NCBI RefSeq assembly: GCF_000969835.1
Contig: NZ_KQ033913.1
Location: 2,252,102-2,316,101 of the forward strand
Source of the DNA: Parabacteroides goldsteinii DSM 19448 = WAL 12034
Lineage (GTDB): Bacteria; Bacteroidota; Bacteroidia; Bacteroidales; Tannerellaceae
Length of the DNA stretch: 64,000 nt
Direction: 5' to 3'
Program-made: the position numbers and the translations under genes
Notes under the pieces: model-generated
The model's database searches: none
What the model was told of the DNA's origin: nothing
The model's input: only the letters and a program-made list of their open reading frames with translations
Shown here: piece after piece, positions 1-9,973 of the stretch
How the letters are laid out: each line of letters starts with the position of its first letter
How positions within the stretch are numbered: the first letter of the stretch is position 1

Positions 1-357
1 ACTGTATCCTTTCTGCTTCAGCAACTCTCCTATCGTCATTTCGTCCGGACTGATACCATAATCAGAACCCGGTCCCGGTGCACCGGCAAATCCGATACGG
101 TTCGGATAGCATCCGGTCAGCAGTCCGGCACGCGAAGCGCCACTGATAGGTTGTCCGGCCAGAAAATGAGTGAAGCGGACTCCCTCGGCTGCCATACGGT
201 CGATGTTCGGCGTTTTATATCCGTATGCGCCATTATAAGAAAAATCCCCATAACCGGCATCATCGAGGTTGATAATAATGAAGTTGGTGTAGTTCGCTGC
301 AAGTCCCGTTACTGATAGTCCGGAGGCCGCAGCCAAAAGCATTAGCTTACTATTCAT
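1..357 (-). CDS. Sulfatase, N-terminal part (runs off the left edge)
   Basis: The first 119 residues are present and the gene continues beyond base 1. A short hydrophobic signal-like N-terminus is followed by the alkaline-phosphatase-superfamily start FIIINLDDAGYGD, which supplies the paired metal-binding Asp residues. The core pentapeptide SGASR sits inside PISGASRAGLLTG. This fits the S1 sulfatase consensus (C/S)-x-(P/A)-x-R in its serine form, so the formylglycine would be made by a radical SAM anSME-type enzyme rather than by an aerobic FGE. It lies downstream of the SusC/SusD pair on the same strand. This suggests a periplasmic or surface enzyme that removes sulfate from the glycan imported by that pair. 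The exact substrate cannot be told from this fragment. Confidence 0.9.
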   Translation of the reverse strand, partial: MNSKLMLLAAASGLSVTGLAANYTNFIIINLDDAGYGDFSYNGAYGYKTPNIDRMAAEGVRFTHFLAGQPISGASRAGLLTGCYPNRIGFAGAPGPGSDYGISPDEMTIGELLKQKGYS

Positions 358-428
358 GATATCGTGTTTTTATTAGATAATGTTGTTATTATTACCGCAT
401 AAGAGCGTTAAAGATACGAATAAAATAA

Positions 429-503
429 ATTTCTTCCGAATGAAATCGCTTTTTCATTCGGAAGAAATCAGAATTACTCCCGCATCCTGGTCCGGATGCG
501 GGA
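429..503 (-). terminator. Tandem hairpins after susD
   Basis: Two perfect stem-loops follow the susD stop codon. The first has a 10-bp stem (478-487 with 494-503). The second has a stem of 16-17 bp (429/430-445 with 452-467/468) and is followed in the minus direction by an AT-rich ATTTATTTTATT tract. They probably terminate or attenuate transcription between susD and the sulfatase gene, which would make the sulfatase less expressed than SusCD. Confidence 0.7.
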
Positions 504-515
504 AGGTATGTTCAA

Positions 516-2333
516 TTATTTCCAACCTGGGTTCTGTACCAGATTTTCATTTAAAAGAGTTTGTTTCAAAGGAATGGGATACAGATAGCATTTATCTTCC
601 CAACCCGGATTCGGTTTCTCGATATAAGTAACGCAGTTTACATAGCGAGGCATTTCCGAACCTTTATACAGACTCTTTGCCAGCGCTTCGCTATTGTAAT
701 CTTCTATATTATTAATCTTGACGCCGACAGGCTGTTCATTCAGATAGTTACCTTTTTTCCAACGTTTGATATCGTCAAAACGGAAACCTGAACCCATCAA
801 TTCGGAACATCTTTCACGGCGTATCTCCCACAAAACAGGAGCGACATCCGAATCACGGAACTTGTCGAAATCAGCACCGATATTGTTTACCTCCATAGCC
901 GCAACGCCGGCACGTGCACGCAACTTGTTGACAGTAGCATCGGCAACGGACTGGTCGAAACGTCCCAGTTCAAACATTGCTTCGGCATGGTTTATCAACA
1001 CCTCTCCCATACGGAAGATAGGCCCGTCGGTACCTTGTACCTCTCCTTTATCAGCTCCGGGTAACGCATTATAATATTTGTACATGAAGTAACCGGTCTG
1101 CGTATCCACACCGCTGACTTTTACTGCCGTCAAATTCGGTATATTCGCAATATAAGAAGCCTTCTTCGACAGAGGCAACATTTTCCTCTCCGGATTATTT
1201 TTAGATAACTTACCCATTAAATCCATATACTCACGTTCCACAGCGTTGTCCGTATATTCCCAATGGGATAAATCCGTAGAAACCGTCACTTTATAAGGAG
1301 GACAAATTGTATAATACAGACGTAAGTCACGATTTCTGAATTCATCATACACCGTATTGTCGCCATCATAAACGGTAGAAGTAGAAATAGGCCGTCCGTC
1401 AGCACATAAGTATTGTTCTACGAGCTTCTTTGAACCTTCATACAAACGTTCGCCAGTCGTACGCTGAGTCAAATCGTGCCCCTTTCCGCTTTCGTTTTCC
1501 AGGTACTCCCGATACAGAAGGATACTGCTTTGTCCTTTCAGGCTGGATGAGTTAAACACATCATCATAATCCGCCATCAGTCCCAGATTCTGGTCGATAA
1601 GTTTCTGGGAGGCTTTCACGCTTGCTTCCAGATATTTCGTACCGTCTACATTATCCACACTACCATGATACTTTCTCCAGGTCCCTTCATACAGGCCGAA
1701 ACGGGAAATAAAAGCACGTACTACATTCGGATTGACCGTATTGTCGCCGTCACCTTTCTCGTTTATATGCTCTTCGGCATACAACAGATTTTCCAACATG
1801 TGATTGGCAACCACCTCACGGGAATCTTGTTTTGCATACAACACATCCACATCTCCGGTCCCTACCAGATGTTCCAGCCAGGGCAAGTCACCGAACTTCT
1901 GAAGAAGTTTGAAGTATTCATGAGCACGGAAAAAATAACCGACTCCACGCCAGTGCGCTTTCTCCTTTTCCGTCATCTGTGAGTTTTCGATATTATCCAG
2001 CATCAGATTCACCCGGCGGATAAATTCAAACGTCCATGTATCCGCACTTACATTCGAAGCAGACATACGGTTGTTTGCCCAGGCGATACCACGGGCATCA
2101 TTCGAATCGAACAACATATCCGATACATCTCCTGCCTGAGGATAGTTCTGATAAGCAATCAGTGTTTTATTGTACAATCCCCACGCGTACATTTTAAAAT
2201 TATCATAAGTCGTAAAGACCGTGTTTTCCGTTTCTTTATCGATCGGGTATTTATCCAGGAATTCATCATTCAGGCAGGAAGTACCTCCAATAAGAAAAGC
2301 AGCCAGACATGCTGATAAATATATTTTTTTCAT
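516..2333 (-). CDS. SusD/RagB-family glycan-binding outer-membrane lipoprotein
   Basis: This is a surface lipoprotein that caps a SusC barrel and binds the transported oligosaccharide. The ATG at 2333 is preferred over the TTG at 2342 because it begins a clean lipoprotein signal (MKKIYLSACLAAFLIGGTSC) with the lipidated Cys at residue 20. Length (605 aa) and the family's typical features fit SusD/RagB: an acidic stretch after the Cys, the helix-rich TPR-like N-terminal half, the FRMGEVLINHAEA helix, and a C-terminal half ending in NPGWK. It starts 21 bp after the susC stop codon, so the two are co-transcribed. The ligand is not predictable from sequence alone. The neighbouring sulfatase hints at a sulfated glycan. 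Confidence 0.95.
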   Translation of the reverse strand: MKKIYLSACLAAFLIGGTSCLNDEFLDKYPIDKETENTVFTTYDNFKMYAWGLYNKTLIAYQNYPQAGDVSDMLFDSNDARGIAWANNRMSASNVSADTWTFEFIRRVNLMLDNIENSQMTEKEKAHWRGVGYFFRAHEYFKLLQKFGDLPWLEHLVGTGDVDVLYAKQDSREVVANHMLENLLYAEEHINEKGDGDNTVNPNVVRAFISRFGLYEGTWRKYHGSVDNVDGTKYLEASVKASQKLIDQNLGLMADYDDVFNSSSLKGQSSILLYREYLENESGKGHDLTQRTTGERLYEGSKKLVEQYLCADGRPISTSTVYDGDNTVYDEFRNRDLRLYYTICPPYKVTVSTDLSHWEYTDNAVEREYMDLMGKLSKNNPERKMLPLSKKASYIANIPNLTAVKVSGVDTQTGYFMYKYYNALPGADKGEVQGTDGPIFRMGEVLINHAEAMFELGRFDQSVADATVNKLRARAGVAAMEVNNIGADFDKFRDSDVAPVLWEIRRERCSELMGSGFRFDDIKRWKKGNYLNEQPVGVKINNIEDYNSEALAKSLYKGSEMPRYVNCVTYIEKPNPGWEDKCYLYPIPLKQTLLNENLVQNPGWK

Positions 2334-2354
2334 AAGAATCAAGTGTTATACAAA

Positions 2355-5300
2355 TTATAAAGTAACATTAATACCAAAAGAGAATTTCTTCATGAACGGA
2401 TACAAGTCATTAATACTCATCGTTTGTTCAGGGTCCATTCCTTTATACATATGATGTTTTGTCCAGAGGTCTTCACCACTAAAGAATACTTTAAAAGCCG
2501 AAATCGCTCTTGTTTTCTCAAGCCAGCTACTCGGGAATGAATAACTCAATGTGATATTTTTCAGTTTGATGTAAGAGGCATCCATCAGATATTTAGTCTG
2601 ATTCCTTCTGTTGAAACCATCCGTTCCCTGGTTCACACCTGTCTGGTTTCCTAAACGCGGGTAATAAGCATTCGGATTTTCAGGAGTCCAATAATCCAGG
2701 TGATGTTTCAATACTGTAGCAGCAGCATTCGGGTTATCCGTGTTGGTGTGCGGCCATGCCAGGAAATTCGATTTACCGTCCGTACCGACAATCAGGTCAC
2801 GTTTTCCAACTCCCTGGAAGAATACGGTCAGGTCAAAACCTTTCCAACCCACACCGGCATTGATTGCATACGGATAGCGTCTGGAATTATTACCGATAAT
2901 CTTTCTGTCACCCGGATTTTTAGCCGTGTTGTCACCTGAGTTATCAATTTTACCATTCCCGTCTAAGTCTTTGAACAGGATATCACCAGGTCTCGGGTCA
3001 CGAACATACGGGTCGATAGTAGGAACTCCTTCTTTCAGTTTATAGATACCTTTCGCCTCATCAATCGTTTCGAAATCATCTTCCGTATAGAAACGGTCTG
3101 TAACAAATCCCCATATTTCCCCTATTTCCTGACCTACACGATAAGTAGACAATGATTCTGTCGGGTTATCGAACTTCGTTACTTTCGAACGTGAATCATA
3201 CAGGTTCAAACCGATGTTATAACGCCAGTCTTTACCGATACGGTCTCTCCAGTTTATTGCCAACTCCCAACCTTTTGTACGCAAGTCGGCCGAGTTTTCC
3301 AACGGAGAAGAACCGCCAAGCACAGAAGGAAGTTCCTTACCCGGAGCCAACATACCTTTCGTATCGCGACGATACCAGTCAAATACCAGGTCTAAACGGT
3401 TATCGAACATACCCAAGTCGAAACCGATATCCAGCGTTTCCACCTTTTCCCAGGTAAAGCTCGAACTAACCAAAGCCGGAACTTTACGGGTTATATTCCA
3501 TAAGCCATTTTCCAACCATCCGTTTTCCGTCGCCATTACGCCCAGGAATGCATAGTTCTTAATTGCCTGGTTACCTACCTGTCCGAAAGAACCTCTCAGC
3601 TTGAAGTTCGTAACATATTCCTTCGACCAATCCATGAATTTTTCTTCAGAAACTCTCCAACCTAACGAGAAAGAAGGGAAAAAACCGAAACGGTTGCCTG
3701 AAGGGAATTTGGAAGAACCATCATAACGCCCGTTCGTTTCAAACAGATATTTCCCTTTATAGTTATAAGAAGCTCTGTAATACAAACCACGTAACGAATA
3801 TTCGTCATATTCATCACCGGTAGTCATGGTTCCGTCTGCGCCGCTCAATGAGGGATGTTCCGGATTTACCACATGCAATTTCTTTCCCCAAACTCTACGC
3901 ATGTAACTGTATTCCTGGTTGAAACCTGCCATTACACTGAAAGAGTGGTCGTTTATCGTCTTATCGTAATTTCCGTAAACGTTGATTGCATTGTAGTTGA
4001 TATGCTTTTCATCCAACTGGTATGAAGAGTTACCGCTATAGGAGTCCGCCACTGAGAAATAGTTGTTTTCCGCATTCACATACTTCACTGTTTTCTGGTA
4101 TTCATCCTGGTCGTAATTAGTTCTGTTGAAAGTATATTCAGCATTGATTAACAGTCCTTCCATCGGATTGAAAATAGCTTTACCAAAAAGACGGATATCT
4201 TCGTTGTTCTTTGCCTGGACCGGAGAATTCATGATATTCCAGCGGGGAGTACCGATTGGATAAGTTTCTCCATTTATCTCAACGTCACCTTCCGGATAAT
4301 AAGTCGGCAGCAATTGGGCCAGACGATACGGCGACCAGTTTCTCAACGTATTCATATTCGGGTTGGTCGTTTTCGACTTGGAGTATTTAATATCCGCCTG
4401 CACTTTCAACCAGGAAGTAATTTCCGTATTCACGAAAGAAGACAGGTTGTATCTGTTATAACCGTCCTTATCCGTAACCAGAATACCGTCTTCATCCAGG
4501 TATCCGAAAGATAGACGGTAAGCAGACTTGGCTGTACCGCCGCTCACTGAAACATTATGTGTCTGCTGGAAACCATAATTATCCATCATACGTTCCAAGT
4601 GGTTGTTCTCTTTTAAATCGTACCGGTTACCATTGTCATCCATATAATAGCCTAACGGATATTTACCCGGATTTGCCTGGTAATCTTCCAGATAGCCCAA
4701 CCATGCAGTGATATCCTGTCCGTTGTTATAACGGCCGTTCTTATATCCCATATCATTATAGAAACGGACTGTTTCCAGCGGAGACGCTTTTTCTATCAAA
4801 GACTGAGGCTTTGAGAATGCAAAGTTGTTGTTGTAATTGATAGAAACCTTTTGCTCTTTATTCGCCTGTTTGGTTGTAATCAAAATAACACCGAAAGCAG
4901 CACGTGCACCGTAGATAGCAGCAGAAGCCGCATCTTTCAATACAGTTACCGTTTCAATATCGGACGGAGAAATCATATTGATATCCATCGGAACATTATC
5001 TACCAATACCAACGGTTCGCCTTCTCCGTATTCGTCGATATTCAGACGGTTGGTACCGCGAACATTCAATGTCATGCTCTTACCCGGACTACCGGCATTG
5101 GTGGTAATTGTCAGACCCGGCATAGCTCCCTGCAACGCCTGGCTGGCGGAAACGACCGGACGGTCACCCATTACCTCTTCCATCTTCACCGTACTCACGG
5201 CACCTGTCAGATTGGCTTTTTTCTGTGTACCGAAACCTACGACTACGACTTCATCCAGTGTCTGGGTATCTTCCAGCAACTTAACTGCATATTGCGACTG

Positions 5301-5870
5301 CTGTCCGTCTACACGTATCTCTTTGTTCAGATAACCGATGTAGGAAATCGTCAGTGTACTGCCGGACGGAACATCCAGGCTGAATTTACCGTCGATATCC
5401 GTAATTGTGCCGTTGGTGGTACCTTTCACTACCACATTCGCACCGATAACAGCATCTCCCCTGTCGTCTGTTACCACACCTGAAATTTTCTTTTCCGGCT
5501 GTGCCTGCTGACGGGACGGAGCAGCGTTGGTTTTACGCACGCTGACTGCAATGGTATTGTTCTCCCGGTTAAAATCCAGACCGGTCTGTTTGGATATTTC
5601 ATTTAAGACGTCTTTCAACGGTTTGCCATTAAAGGACAAATTGACCGTTAACTTGTTGTTGGTGACGGTCTCGCCGTAAAAGAACTTGACTCCCGTTTGC
5701 TGGGAAATCTCTTTGAGGACCTTTTCTACCGGTTGATTGTGGACCTCAACGGTCACTACTTCTGATTTTATCGTTTGGGCCATCGCCGGTTGTGCGCATA
5801 CAACTGCTAAAAAAACAAAAAGTACAGCATAACAAGCCCAACAATACTTCTTAATATTAAGGAAGTTCAT
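2355..5870 (-). CDS. SusC/RagA-family TonB-dependent outer-membrane transporter with STN domain
   Basis: The 1171-residue protein has, in order, a signal peptide (about 1-32), a STN secretin/TonB short N-terminal domain (about 40-115), a carboxypeptidase-regulatory-like beta-sandwich (about 128-210, KKISGVVTDDRGDAVIGANVVV), a TonB-box/plug region beginning DEVVVVGFGTQKK, and a long beta-barrel that ends in aromatic FGINVTL. It imports oligosaccharides in partnership with the SusD protein encoded just downstream. The STN domain is the feature that lets such transporters signal through FecR-type anti-sigma factors, and a FecR/ECF pair lies directly upstream. The system is therefore probably induced by its own substrate through trans-envelope signalling. 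Confidence 0.97.
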   Translation of the reverse strand: MNFLNIKKYCWACYAVLFVFLAVVCAQPAMAQTIKSEVVTVEVHNQPVEKVLKEISQQTGVKFFYGETVTNNKLTVNLSFNGKPLKDVLNEISKQTGLDFNRENNTIAVSVRKTNAAPSRQQAQPEKKISGVVTDDRGDAVIGANVVVKGTTNGTITDIDGKFSLDVPSGSTLTISYIGYLNKEIRVDGQQSQYAVKLLEDTQTLDEVVVVGFGTQKKANLTGAVSTVKMEEVMGDRPVVSASQALQGAMPGLTITTNAGSPGKSMTLNVRGTNRLNIDEYGEGEPLVLVDNVPMDINMISPSDIETVTVLKDAASAAIYGARAAFGVILITTKQANKEQKVSINYNNNFAFSKPQSLIEKASPLETVRFYNDMGYKNGRYNNGQDITAWLGYLEDYQANPGKYPLGYYMDDNGNRYDLKENNHLERMMDNYGFQQTHNVSVSGGTAKSAYRLSFGYLDEDGILVTDKDGYNRYNLSSFVNTEITSWLKVQADIKYSKSKTTNPNMNTLRNWSPYRLAQLLPTYYPEGDVEINGETYPIGTPRWNIMNSPVQAKNNEDIRLFGKAIFNPMEGLLINAEYTFNRTNYDQDEYQKTVKYVNAENNYFSVADSYSGNSSYQLDEKHINYNAINVYGNYDKTINDHSFSVMAGFNQEYSYMRRVWGKKLHVVNPEHPSLSGADGTMTTGDEYDEYSLRGLYYRASYNYKGKYLFETNGRYDGSSKFPSGNRFGFFPSFSLGWRVSEEKFMDWSKEYVTNFKLRGSFGQVGNQAIKNYAFLGVMATENGWLENGLWNITRKVPALVSSSFTWEKVETLDIGFDLGMFDNRLDLVFDWYRRDTKGMLAPGKELPSVLGGSSPLENSADLRTKGWELAINWRDRIGKDWRYNIGLNLYDSRSKVTKFDNPTESLSTYRVGQEIGEIWGFVTDRFYTEDDFETIDEAKGIYKLKEGVPTIDPYVRDPRPGDILFKDLDGNGKIDNSGDNTAKNPGDRKIIGNNSRRYPYAINAGVGWKGFDLTVFFQGVGKRDLIVGTDGKSNFLAWPHTNTDNPNAAATVLKHHLDYWTPENPNAYYPRLGNQTGVNQGTDGFNRRNQTKYLMDASYIKLKNITLSYSFPSSWLEKTRAISAFKVFFSGEDLWTKHHMYKGMDPEQTMSINDLYPFMKKFSFGINVTL

Positions 5871-5962
5871 AAATTTGGAATGTTTTATGGTTGTTTTGAA
5901 TAGTAATTTAAAACGACTCCGTAAGATTGCCTGGCCTCCACTCCGGACAATCGGTAGAGTAT

Positions 5963-5987
5963 AAGGAAGGTCCCTGTGACCTTCCTT
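5963..5987 (-). terminator. Hairpin between fecR and susC
   Basis: A perfect 10-bp inverted repeat (5963-5972 with 5978-5987) has a 5-base loop. The T-rich tract is on the plus-strand side, so as a minus-strand terminator it is weak. It could attenuate read-through from fecR into susC. This would fit susC having its own sigma-dependent promoter in the roughly 90 bases before its start. Confidence 0.5.
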
Positions 5988-6051
5988 TTCTTTTTATGGA
6001 TAAGTTAACTGGTGTCTTTCATGTAAGTATCAATTTAGAATAAGTTAATAA

Positions 6052-7038
6052 TCAATTCTTATATAAAACTATTTTGTCATTTTCTATCCTGTATTTTATA
6101 TCTGTTGAATATTGTATCGATTTAAGTACTGCTTCCAGACTTTTATTATCATGTTCCCCGTAAATATAATCGTCATATTCCGCACCCGGGGCAAATTCAA
6201 TAGTCCGGTTATACATGCGGACCAGTTCATTGACAACGGTCCGTATGGGAGTCCTGTTAAAATAAAGACCACCTTTTATCCAGACAGTGGAAAGCCTTGC
6301 ATCTTCATTCCGTTTCTGGAACTCGCCTTTCGTCTTATCCATCACGAACTGTTCGTCCGGCAGCAGGCGCATCATCGCTTCCGGTAAATCGACCTGCACT
6401 TTCCCCGTCTGAACACTAACAGTCAACTGCTCGTCCATATCGAAGGCTTTCACATTGAAGGAAGTACCCAGCACCTTTACATCGGCATCTTTCGTATGGA
6501 TAAGGAAAGGTTTCTCTTCATCCCGGGTTACCTCGAAAAATGCTTCTCCATTCATCTCTATCCGGCGGACATCAGTAATGAACTCCCGGGGATATCTTAA
6601 ATAAGAACCGGCATTCAATGTTACGGAAGTCCCATCCGGCAAAATAATCCGTTTATGTTCGCCGTTCTTCACATGCACTTCCGTATATGTCAATACCTTT
6701 TCCTGATTCGAACGTATCAGGCGGAACCCGCCCCAACCTATCGACAAGATGACAGCCACGATTGCCACATATCTCAGATAAGGAATAAAGGAGAAACGTT
6801 TCTCCGGTTTCCGGATGCGCGATAATAACAAACGGGCCTCTTCCCTGTATTGCTGATGCTGCAACGACGAAACCTCATCTTCCTCCATCTCTTCCCATAC
6901 ATTGTCCATTGCCTCGGATATTTCCGTATTGTATTTTCCGGCATGGAAATGCTTCAACAGGTCGTCGGCATCTTTACGGGTATAGAGGCCGTCGACGAAT
7001 CGTTTCAATAGGTTGTTTATATACTTCAAATCTGCCAT
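6052..7038 (-). CDS. FecR-family anti-sigma factor
   Basis: This 328-residue inner-membrane regulator has a cytoplasmic N-terminal sigma-binding region (about 1-80), a single membrane helix (YVAIVAVILSIGWGGFRLI, about 88-106), and a periplasmic FecR domain. The domain carries the typical phrases LPDGTSVTLNAGSYLRYP and GEAFFEVTRDEEKPF, followed by the C-terminal STN-contacting domain. It should hold the adjacent ECF sigma factor inactive until SusC reports ligand binding. It starts 64 bp after the sigma gene and 181 bp before susC, the standard order of a hybrid CUT/PUL regulatory cassette. Confidence 0.95.
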   Translation of the reverse strand: MADLKYINNLLKRFVDGLYTRKDADDLLKHFHAGKYNTEISEAMDNVWEEMEEDEVSSLQHQQYREEARLLLSRIRKPEKRFSFIPYLRYVAIVAVILSIGWGGFRLIRSNQEKVLTYTEVHVKNGEHKRIILPDGTSVTLNAGSYLRYPREFITDVRRIEMNGEAFFEVTRDEEKPFLIHTKDADVKVLGTSFNVKAFDMDEQLTVSVQTGKVQVDLPEAMMRLLPDEQFVMDKTKGEFQKRNEDARLSTVWIKGGLYFNRTPIRTVVNELVRMYNRTIEFAPGAEYDDYIYGEHDNKSLEAVLKSIQYSTDIKYRIENDKIVLYKN

Positions 7039-7102
7039 ATTATCGGTGCATGTATTTATAGTACCACGAAATGGGGTACAACTGGGATATGATTAACTTT
7101 TA

Positions 7103-7699
7103 TTATGAATTCAGGCAAAAGAGCAGTACTAGTAAATCGGCATACGTCCCGGAGTATTTCACTAAATATGAACGTATTACTTTCAAAGATGCAGAGATAT
7201 GCTGCTGGACGGTATAGACTGAAATATTTAATTCTTCCGCTATTTCCTTATGAGACTTCATCTCTTTCCGGCTCATATCGAAGATACGGCGTTGCTGCGA
7301 AGTCAAATCGAGCAGGGCCTTTTCGAGCAGTTGGTTCAGGTCGTCATCCAATATTTTATCTTCCGTATCATTGGTCACATCTACCGAACCGGACAAGATG
7401 GTATTTTTAAGCTGTTGCTCTTTCTCTATCCCGGCCAGCAGATTGAGAATCCGGTTTTTCACAATTGTATAAACATAAGGTGCAAAAGGAGAATCCGGAT
7501 TCAGGAAACGCCTATTTTGCCAGACGGAGGTGAAAGCATCCTGGAAAACATCTTCTGCAAATTCTTTCGATTTAAGAAACTTCATCGCAAAGAACATCAG
7601 CCTGTTCTTATACAAAGCGTATAATTCACAGAATGCAGACTCGTCATCCTGAATCAAACCTGCAATAAGTATTTTTTCCTGTTCTGAATTATTATACAT
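7103..7699 (-). CDS. ECF-type RNA polymerase sigma factor (Bacteroidetes FecI-like)
   Basis: The 198-residue protein has sigma region 2 (CELYALYKNRLMFFAMKF, then EFAEDVFQDAF) and region 4 (TSQQRRIFDMSRKEMKSHKEIAEELNISVYTVQQHISASLK), where the helix-turn-helix recognises the -35-like element. It directs polymerase to the susC promoter once FecR releases it. The C-terminal tail after region 4 is hydrophobic (YADLLVLLFCLN), as in many Bacteroidetes FecR-linked sigmas. A TATATTTG element lies about 53 bases upstream of the start codon. Confidence 0.95.
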   Translation of the reverse strand: MYNNSEQEKILIAGLIQDDESAFCELYALYKNRLMFFAMKFLKSKEFAEDVFQDAFTSVWQNRRFLNPDSPFAPYVYTIVKNRILNLLAGIEKEQQLKNTILSGSVDVTNDTEDKILDDDLNQLLEKALLDLTSQQRRIFDMSRKEMKSHKEIAEELNISVYTVQQHISASLKVIRSYLVKYSGTYADLLVLLFCLNS

Positions 7700-7751
7700 T
7701 TAAACTAATAAGTGGAAACACAATCCATACTCTTTGTATCCTAAAACTTGT

Positions 7752-7759
7752 CAAATATA
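7752..7759 (-). promoter_or_regulatory. Bacteroidetes -7 element for the sigma/fecR operon
   Basis: TATATTTG on the minus strand matches the primary-sigma (-7) consensus TAnnTTTG. The predicted transcript would begin near 7745, about 45 bases before the ECF sigma start. No convincing -33 TTTG is seen. Confidence 0.5.
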
Positions 7760-7862
7760 AAGATATTCTATATACCTCACAAACATGTCTGTAAAATAAG
7801 ACCGGCATTCCTGCGAACTTCTTTAATTCTATCTACGATTTTATTAAGTCAACAGGAAAGCG

Positions 7863-7870
7863 TACATTTG
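7863..7870 (+). promoter_or_regulatory. -7 element for topB
   Basis: TACATTTG matches TAnnTTTG. Transcription would start near 7877, which places the upstream ATG at 7748 outside the transcript and supports the topB start at 7901. Confidence 0.5.
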
Positions 7871-7900
7871 TGTGATTTTTACGAAAGGATTAGATTGCAG

Positions 7901-9973
7901 ATGAAAGTATGTATTGCTGAAAAACCGAGTGTGGCACGAGAGATTGCCGAAGTACTGGGGGCTACAAAAAGAATGAATGGGTATATTGAAGGAAACGGAT
8001 ATCAGGTTACCTGGACATTCGGACATCTGTGTACACTCAAGGAACCTCACGAATACACCGACGACTGGAAACGATGGAGCCTGGGAGCACTTCCTATGAT
8101 TCCTCCCCGTTTCGGTATCAAGTTGATTAGTAACCCGACCTACGAACAACAGTTCAAAGTGATTGAAAGCCTGATGCAGAATGCAGAGATGGTCATCAAC
8201 TGCGGTGATGCCGGCCAGGAAGGAGAACTGATTCAACGTTGGGTGATGCAGAAAGCCGGCTGTAAATGCCCGGTTTACCGTTTATGGATATCATCCCTTA
8301 CCGAAGAAGCCATTCGCGAAGGTTTCCAGCATCTGAAAGAACAGACTGAATTTGCCAGATTATATGAGGCCGGATTATCCCGTGCCATAGGCGACTGGTT
8401 GCTGGGAATGAATGCAACCCGATTATATACAATCCGTTACGGACAGAACCGGCAGGTACTTTCTATCGGCCGTGTCCAGACACCGACACTGGCACTGATT
8501 GTAAACCGCCAGGCAGAGATAGATAATTTCAAGCCCGAACCTTACTGGGAGTTGAAAACCGTCTACCGGAATACGACCTTCTCCGCAACCAAGGGTAAAT
8601 TCACCAAAAAGGAAGAAGGGGAAGCCTTCCTCGAAATCGTACAGCAGGAAGATTTTACCGTCACCGATATTTCCGAAAAGAAAGGGAAGGAATACGCTCC
8701 CCGCCTTTTCGACCTGACCTCGTTGCAAGTGGAATGCAATAAAAAGTTTGCATTTACCGCCGACGATACATTAAAACTGATTCAGTCATTATATGAAAAG
8801 AAAGTGACCACCTACCCCCGTGTAGATACCACTTTCCTGAGTGATGATATTTACCCGAAAGTTCCGAATACGCTGAAAGGGCTGGTAGATTATACCGAAC
8901 TGACGGCTTCCCTGTTGAATGCCAAGATTCCCAAAAGCAAAAAAGTATTCGACAACTCAAAGGTAACCGACCACCACGCCATCATCCCGACCGGTGTACC
9001 CGCCCGTAATCTGACGGAGAATGAACGGAAGGTATATGACCTGGTTGCCCGTCGTTTCATCGCCGCCTTTTACCCGGACTGTGAAATCTCCACCACAACC
9101 GTACTCGGTAAAGTGGGTAAAGTTGATTTCAAAGTAACCGGAAAACAGATATTAAAACCGGGATGGCGCGTCGTATTCGGTGCGGAACAAAAGGACCCGG
9201 ATGCCGAACCGACCGAGGAAGAAGGCGTATTGCCGGACTTCACCAAAGGAGAAACCGGACCGCACAAACCTTTATTAAAGGAGACCTGGACGACTCCGCC
9301 CAAGCCTTATACAGAGGCTACATTGCTCCGTGCAATGGAAACGGCCGGTAAGCTGGTCGATAATGACGATTTGCGTGATGCCTTGAAGGAAAACGGTATC
9401 GGCCGCCCTTCCACCCGTGCAGCTATCATTGAAACGCTTTTCAAACGTAACTATATCCGTAAAGAACGAAAGAACCTGTTCCCTACCGCCACCGGAAAGG
9501 AATTGATAGGTACAATACACGAAGAGTTACTGAAAAGTGCCGAACTGACCGGTTTATGGGAAAAGAAACTGCGTCAGATAGAACGTGGAACTTATGAGGC
9601 AAAAACATTCCTGGACGAACTCAAACAGATGGTCCACCAGGTAGTCATCAACGTCCTTTCCGACCAGTCCACCCGCACCATCACCATCGAGGAGGCCGCC
9701 AAAGAAGCACCGAAAGAGGAGAAAAAAGAAAAGAAACCCCGCAAGCCGCGTGCAAAAAAGGAAGAGGCTCCCAAAGAGAAAGCAGTCCCCCAACAACCGG
9801 CAAAACCGGTTTGCCCCATCTGCAAGAAAGGAAACATCCTGCGAGGCAAAACAGCCTACGGTTGTTCCGAATATAAGAATGGTTGTACATTCCGGCTGGA
9901 TTATGCGACTTATGGGGAAGGGTTATCGGATGAGGAACTTATTTCTGTAATCAATCAAATTCAGAAAGAATAA
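7901..9973 (+). CDS. topB: DNA topoisomerase III (type IA)
   Basis: This type IA topoisomerase cuts one DNA strand through a tyrosine and decatenates or relaxes negatively supercoiled DNA. The start at 7901 (MKVCIAEKPSVAREIAEVLG) is the canonical Toprim beginning. A longer reading frame back to 7748 adds 51 non-homologous residues and runs through the promoter. Seen in order are the Toprim domain with GDAGQEGELI, the linker SIGRVQTPTLALI, the active-site region TYPRVDTTFL (catalytic Tyr about residue 305), RPSTRAAIIETL, and a basic lysine/glutamate-rich linker. A C-terminal zinc-ribbon repeat (CPICKKGNIL and YGCSEYKNGCTF) closes the protein. At about 690 residues the length is normal. Its 3' end overlaps the convergent toxin gene by 23 bp. 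Confidence 0.97.
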   Translation: MKVCIAEKPSVAREIAEVLGATKRMNGYIEGNGYQVTWTFGHLCTLKEPHEYTDDWKRWSLGALPMIPPRFGIKLISNPTYEQQFKVIESLMQNAEMVINCGDAGQEGELIQRWVMQKAGCKCPVYRLWISSLTEEAIREGFQHLKEQTEFARLYEAGLSRAIGDWLLGMNATRLYTIRYGQNRQVLSIGRVQTPTLALIVNRQAEIDNFKPEPYWELKTVYRNTTFSATKGKFTKKEEGEAFLEIVQQEDFTVTDISEKKGKEYAPRLFDLTSLQVECNKKFAFTADDTLKLIQSLYEKKVTTYPRVDTTFLSDDIYPKVPNTLKGLVDYTELTASLLNAKIPKSKKVFDNSKVTDHHAIIPTGVPARNLTENERKVYDLVARRFIAAFYPDCEISTTTVLGKVGKVDFKVTGKQILKPGWRVVFGAEQKDPDAEPTEEEGVLPDFTKGETGPHKPLLKETWTTPPKPYTEATLLRAMETAGKLVDNDDLRDALKENGIGRPSTRAAIIETLFKRNYIRKERKNLFPTATGKELIGTIHEELLKSAELTGLWEKKLRQIERGTYEAKTFLDELKQMVHQVVINVLSDQSTRTITIEEAAKEAPKEEKKEKKPRKPRAKKEEAPKEKAVPQQPAKPVCPICKKGNILRGKTAYGCSEYKNGCTFRLDYATYGEGLSDEELISVINQIQKE

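Noticed and set aside
4851..5483. Long open frame on the plus strand opposite susC
   Set aside because: It is antisense to the strongly conserved plug and STN-linker part of susC and has no recognisable domain, so it is a shadow frame.
7748..7900. Upstream 51-codon extension of topB
   Set aside because: It lacks resemblance to the Toprim start and contains the -7 element at 7863, so it is not translated.
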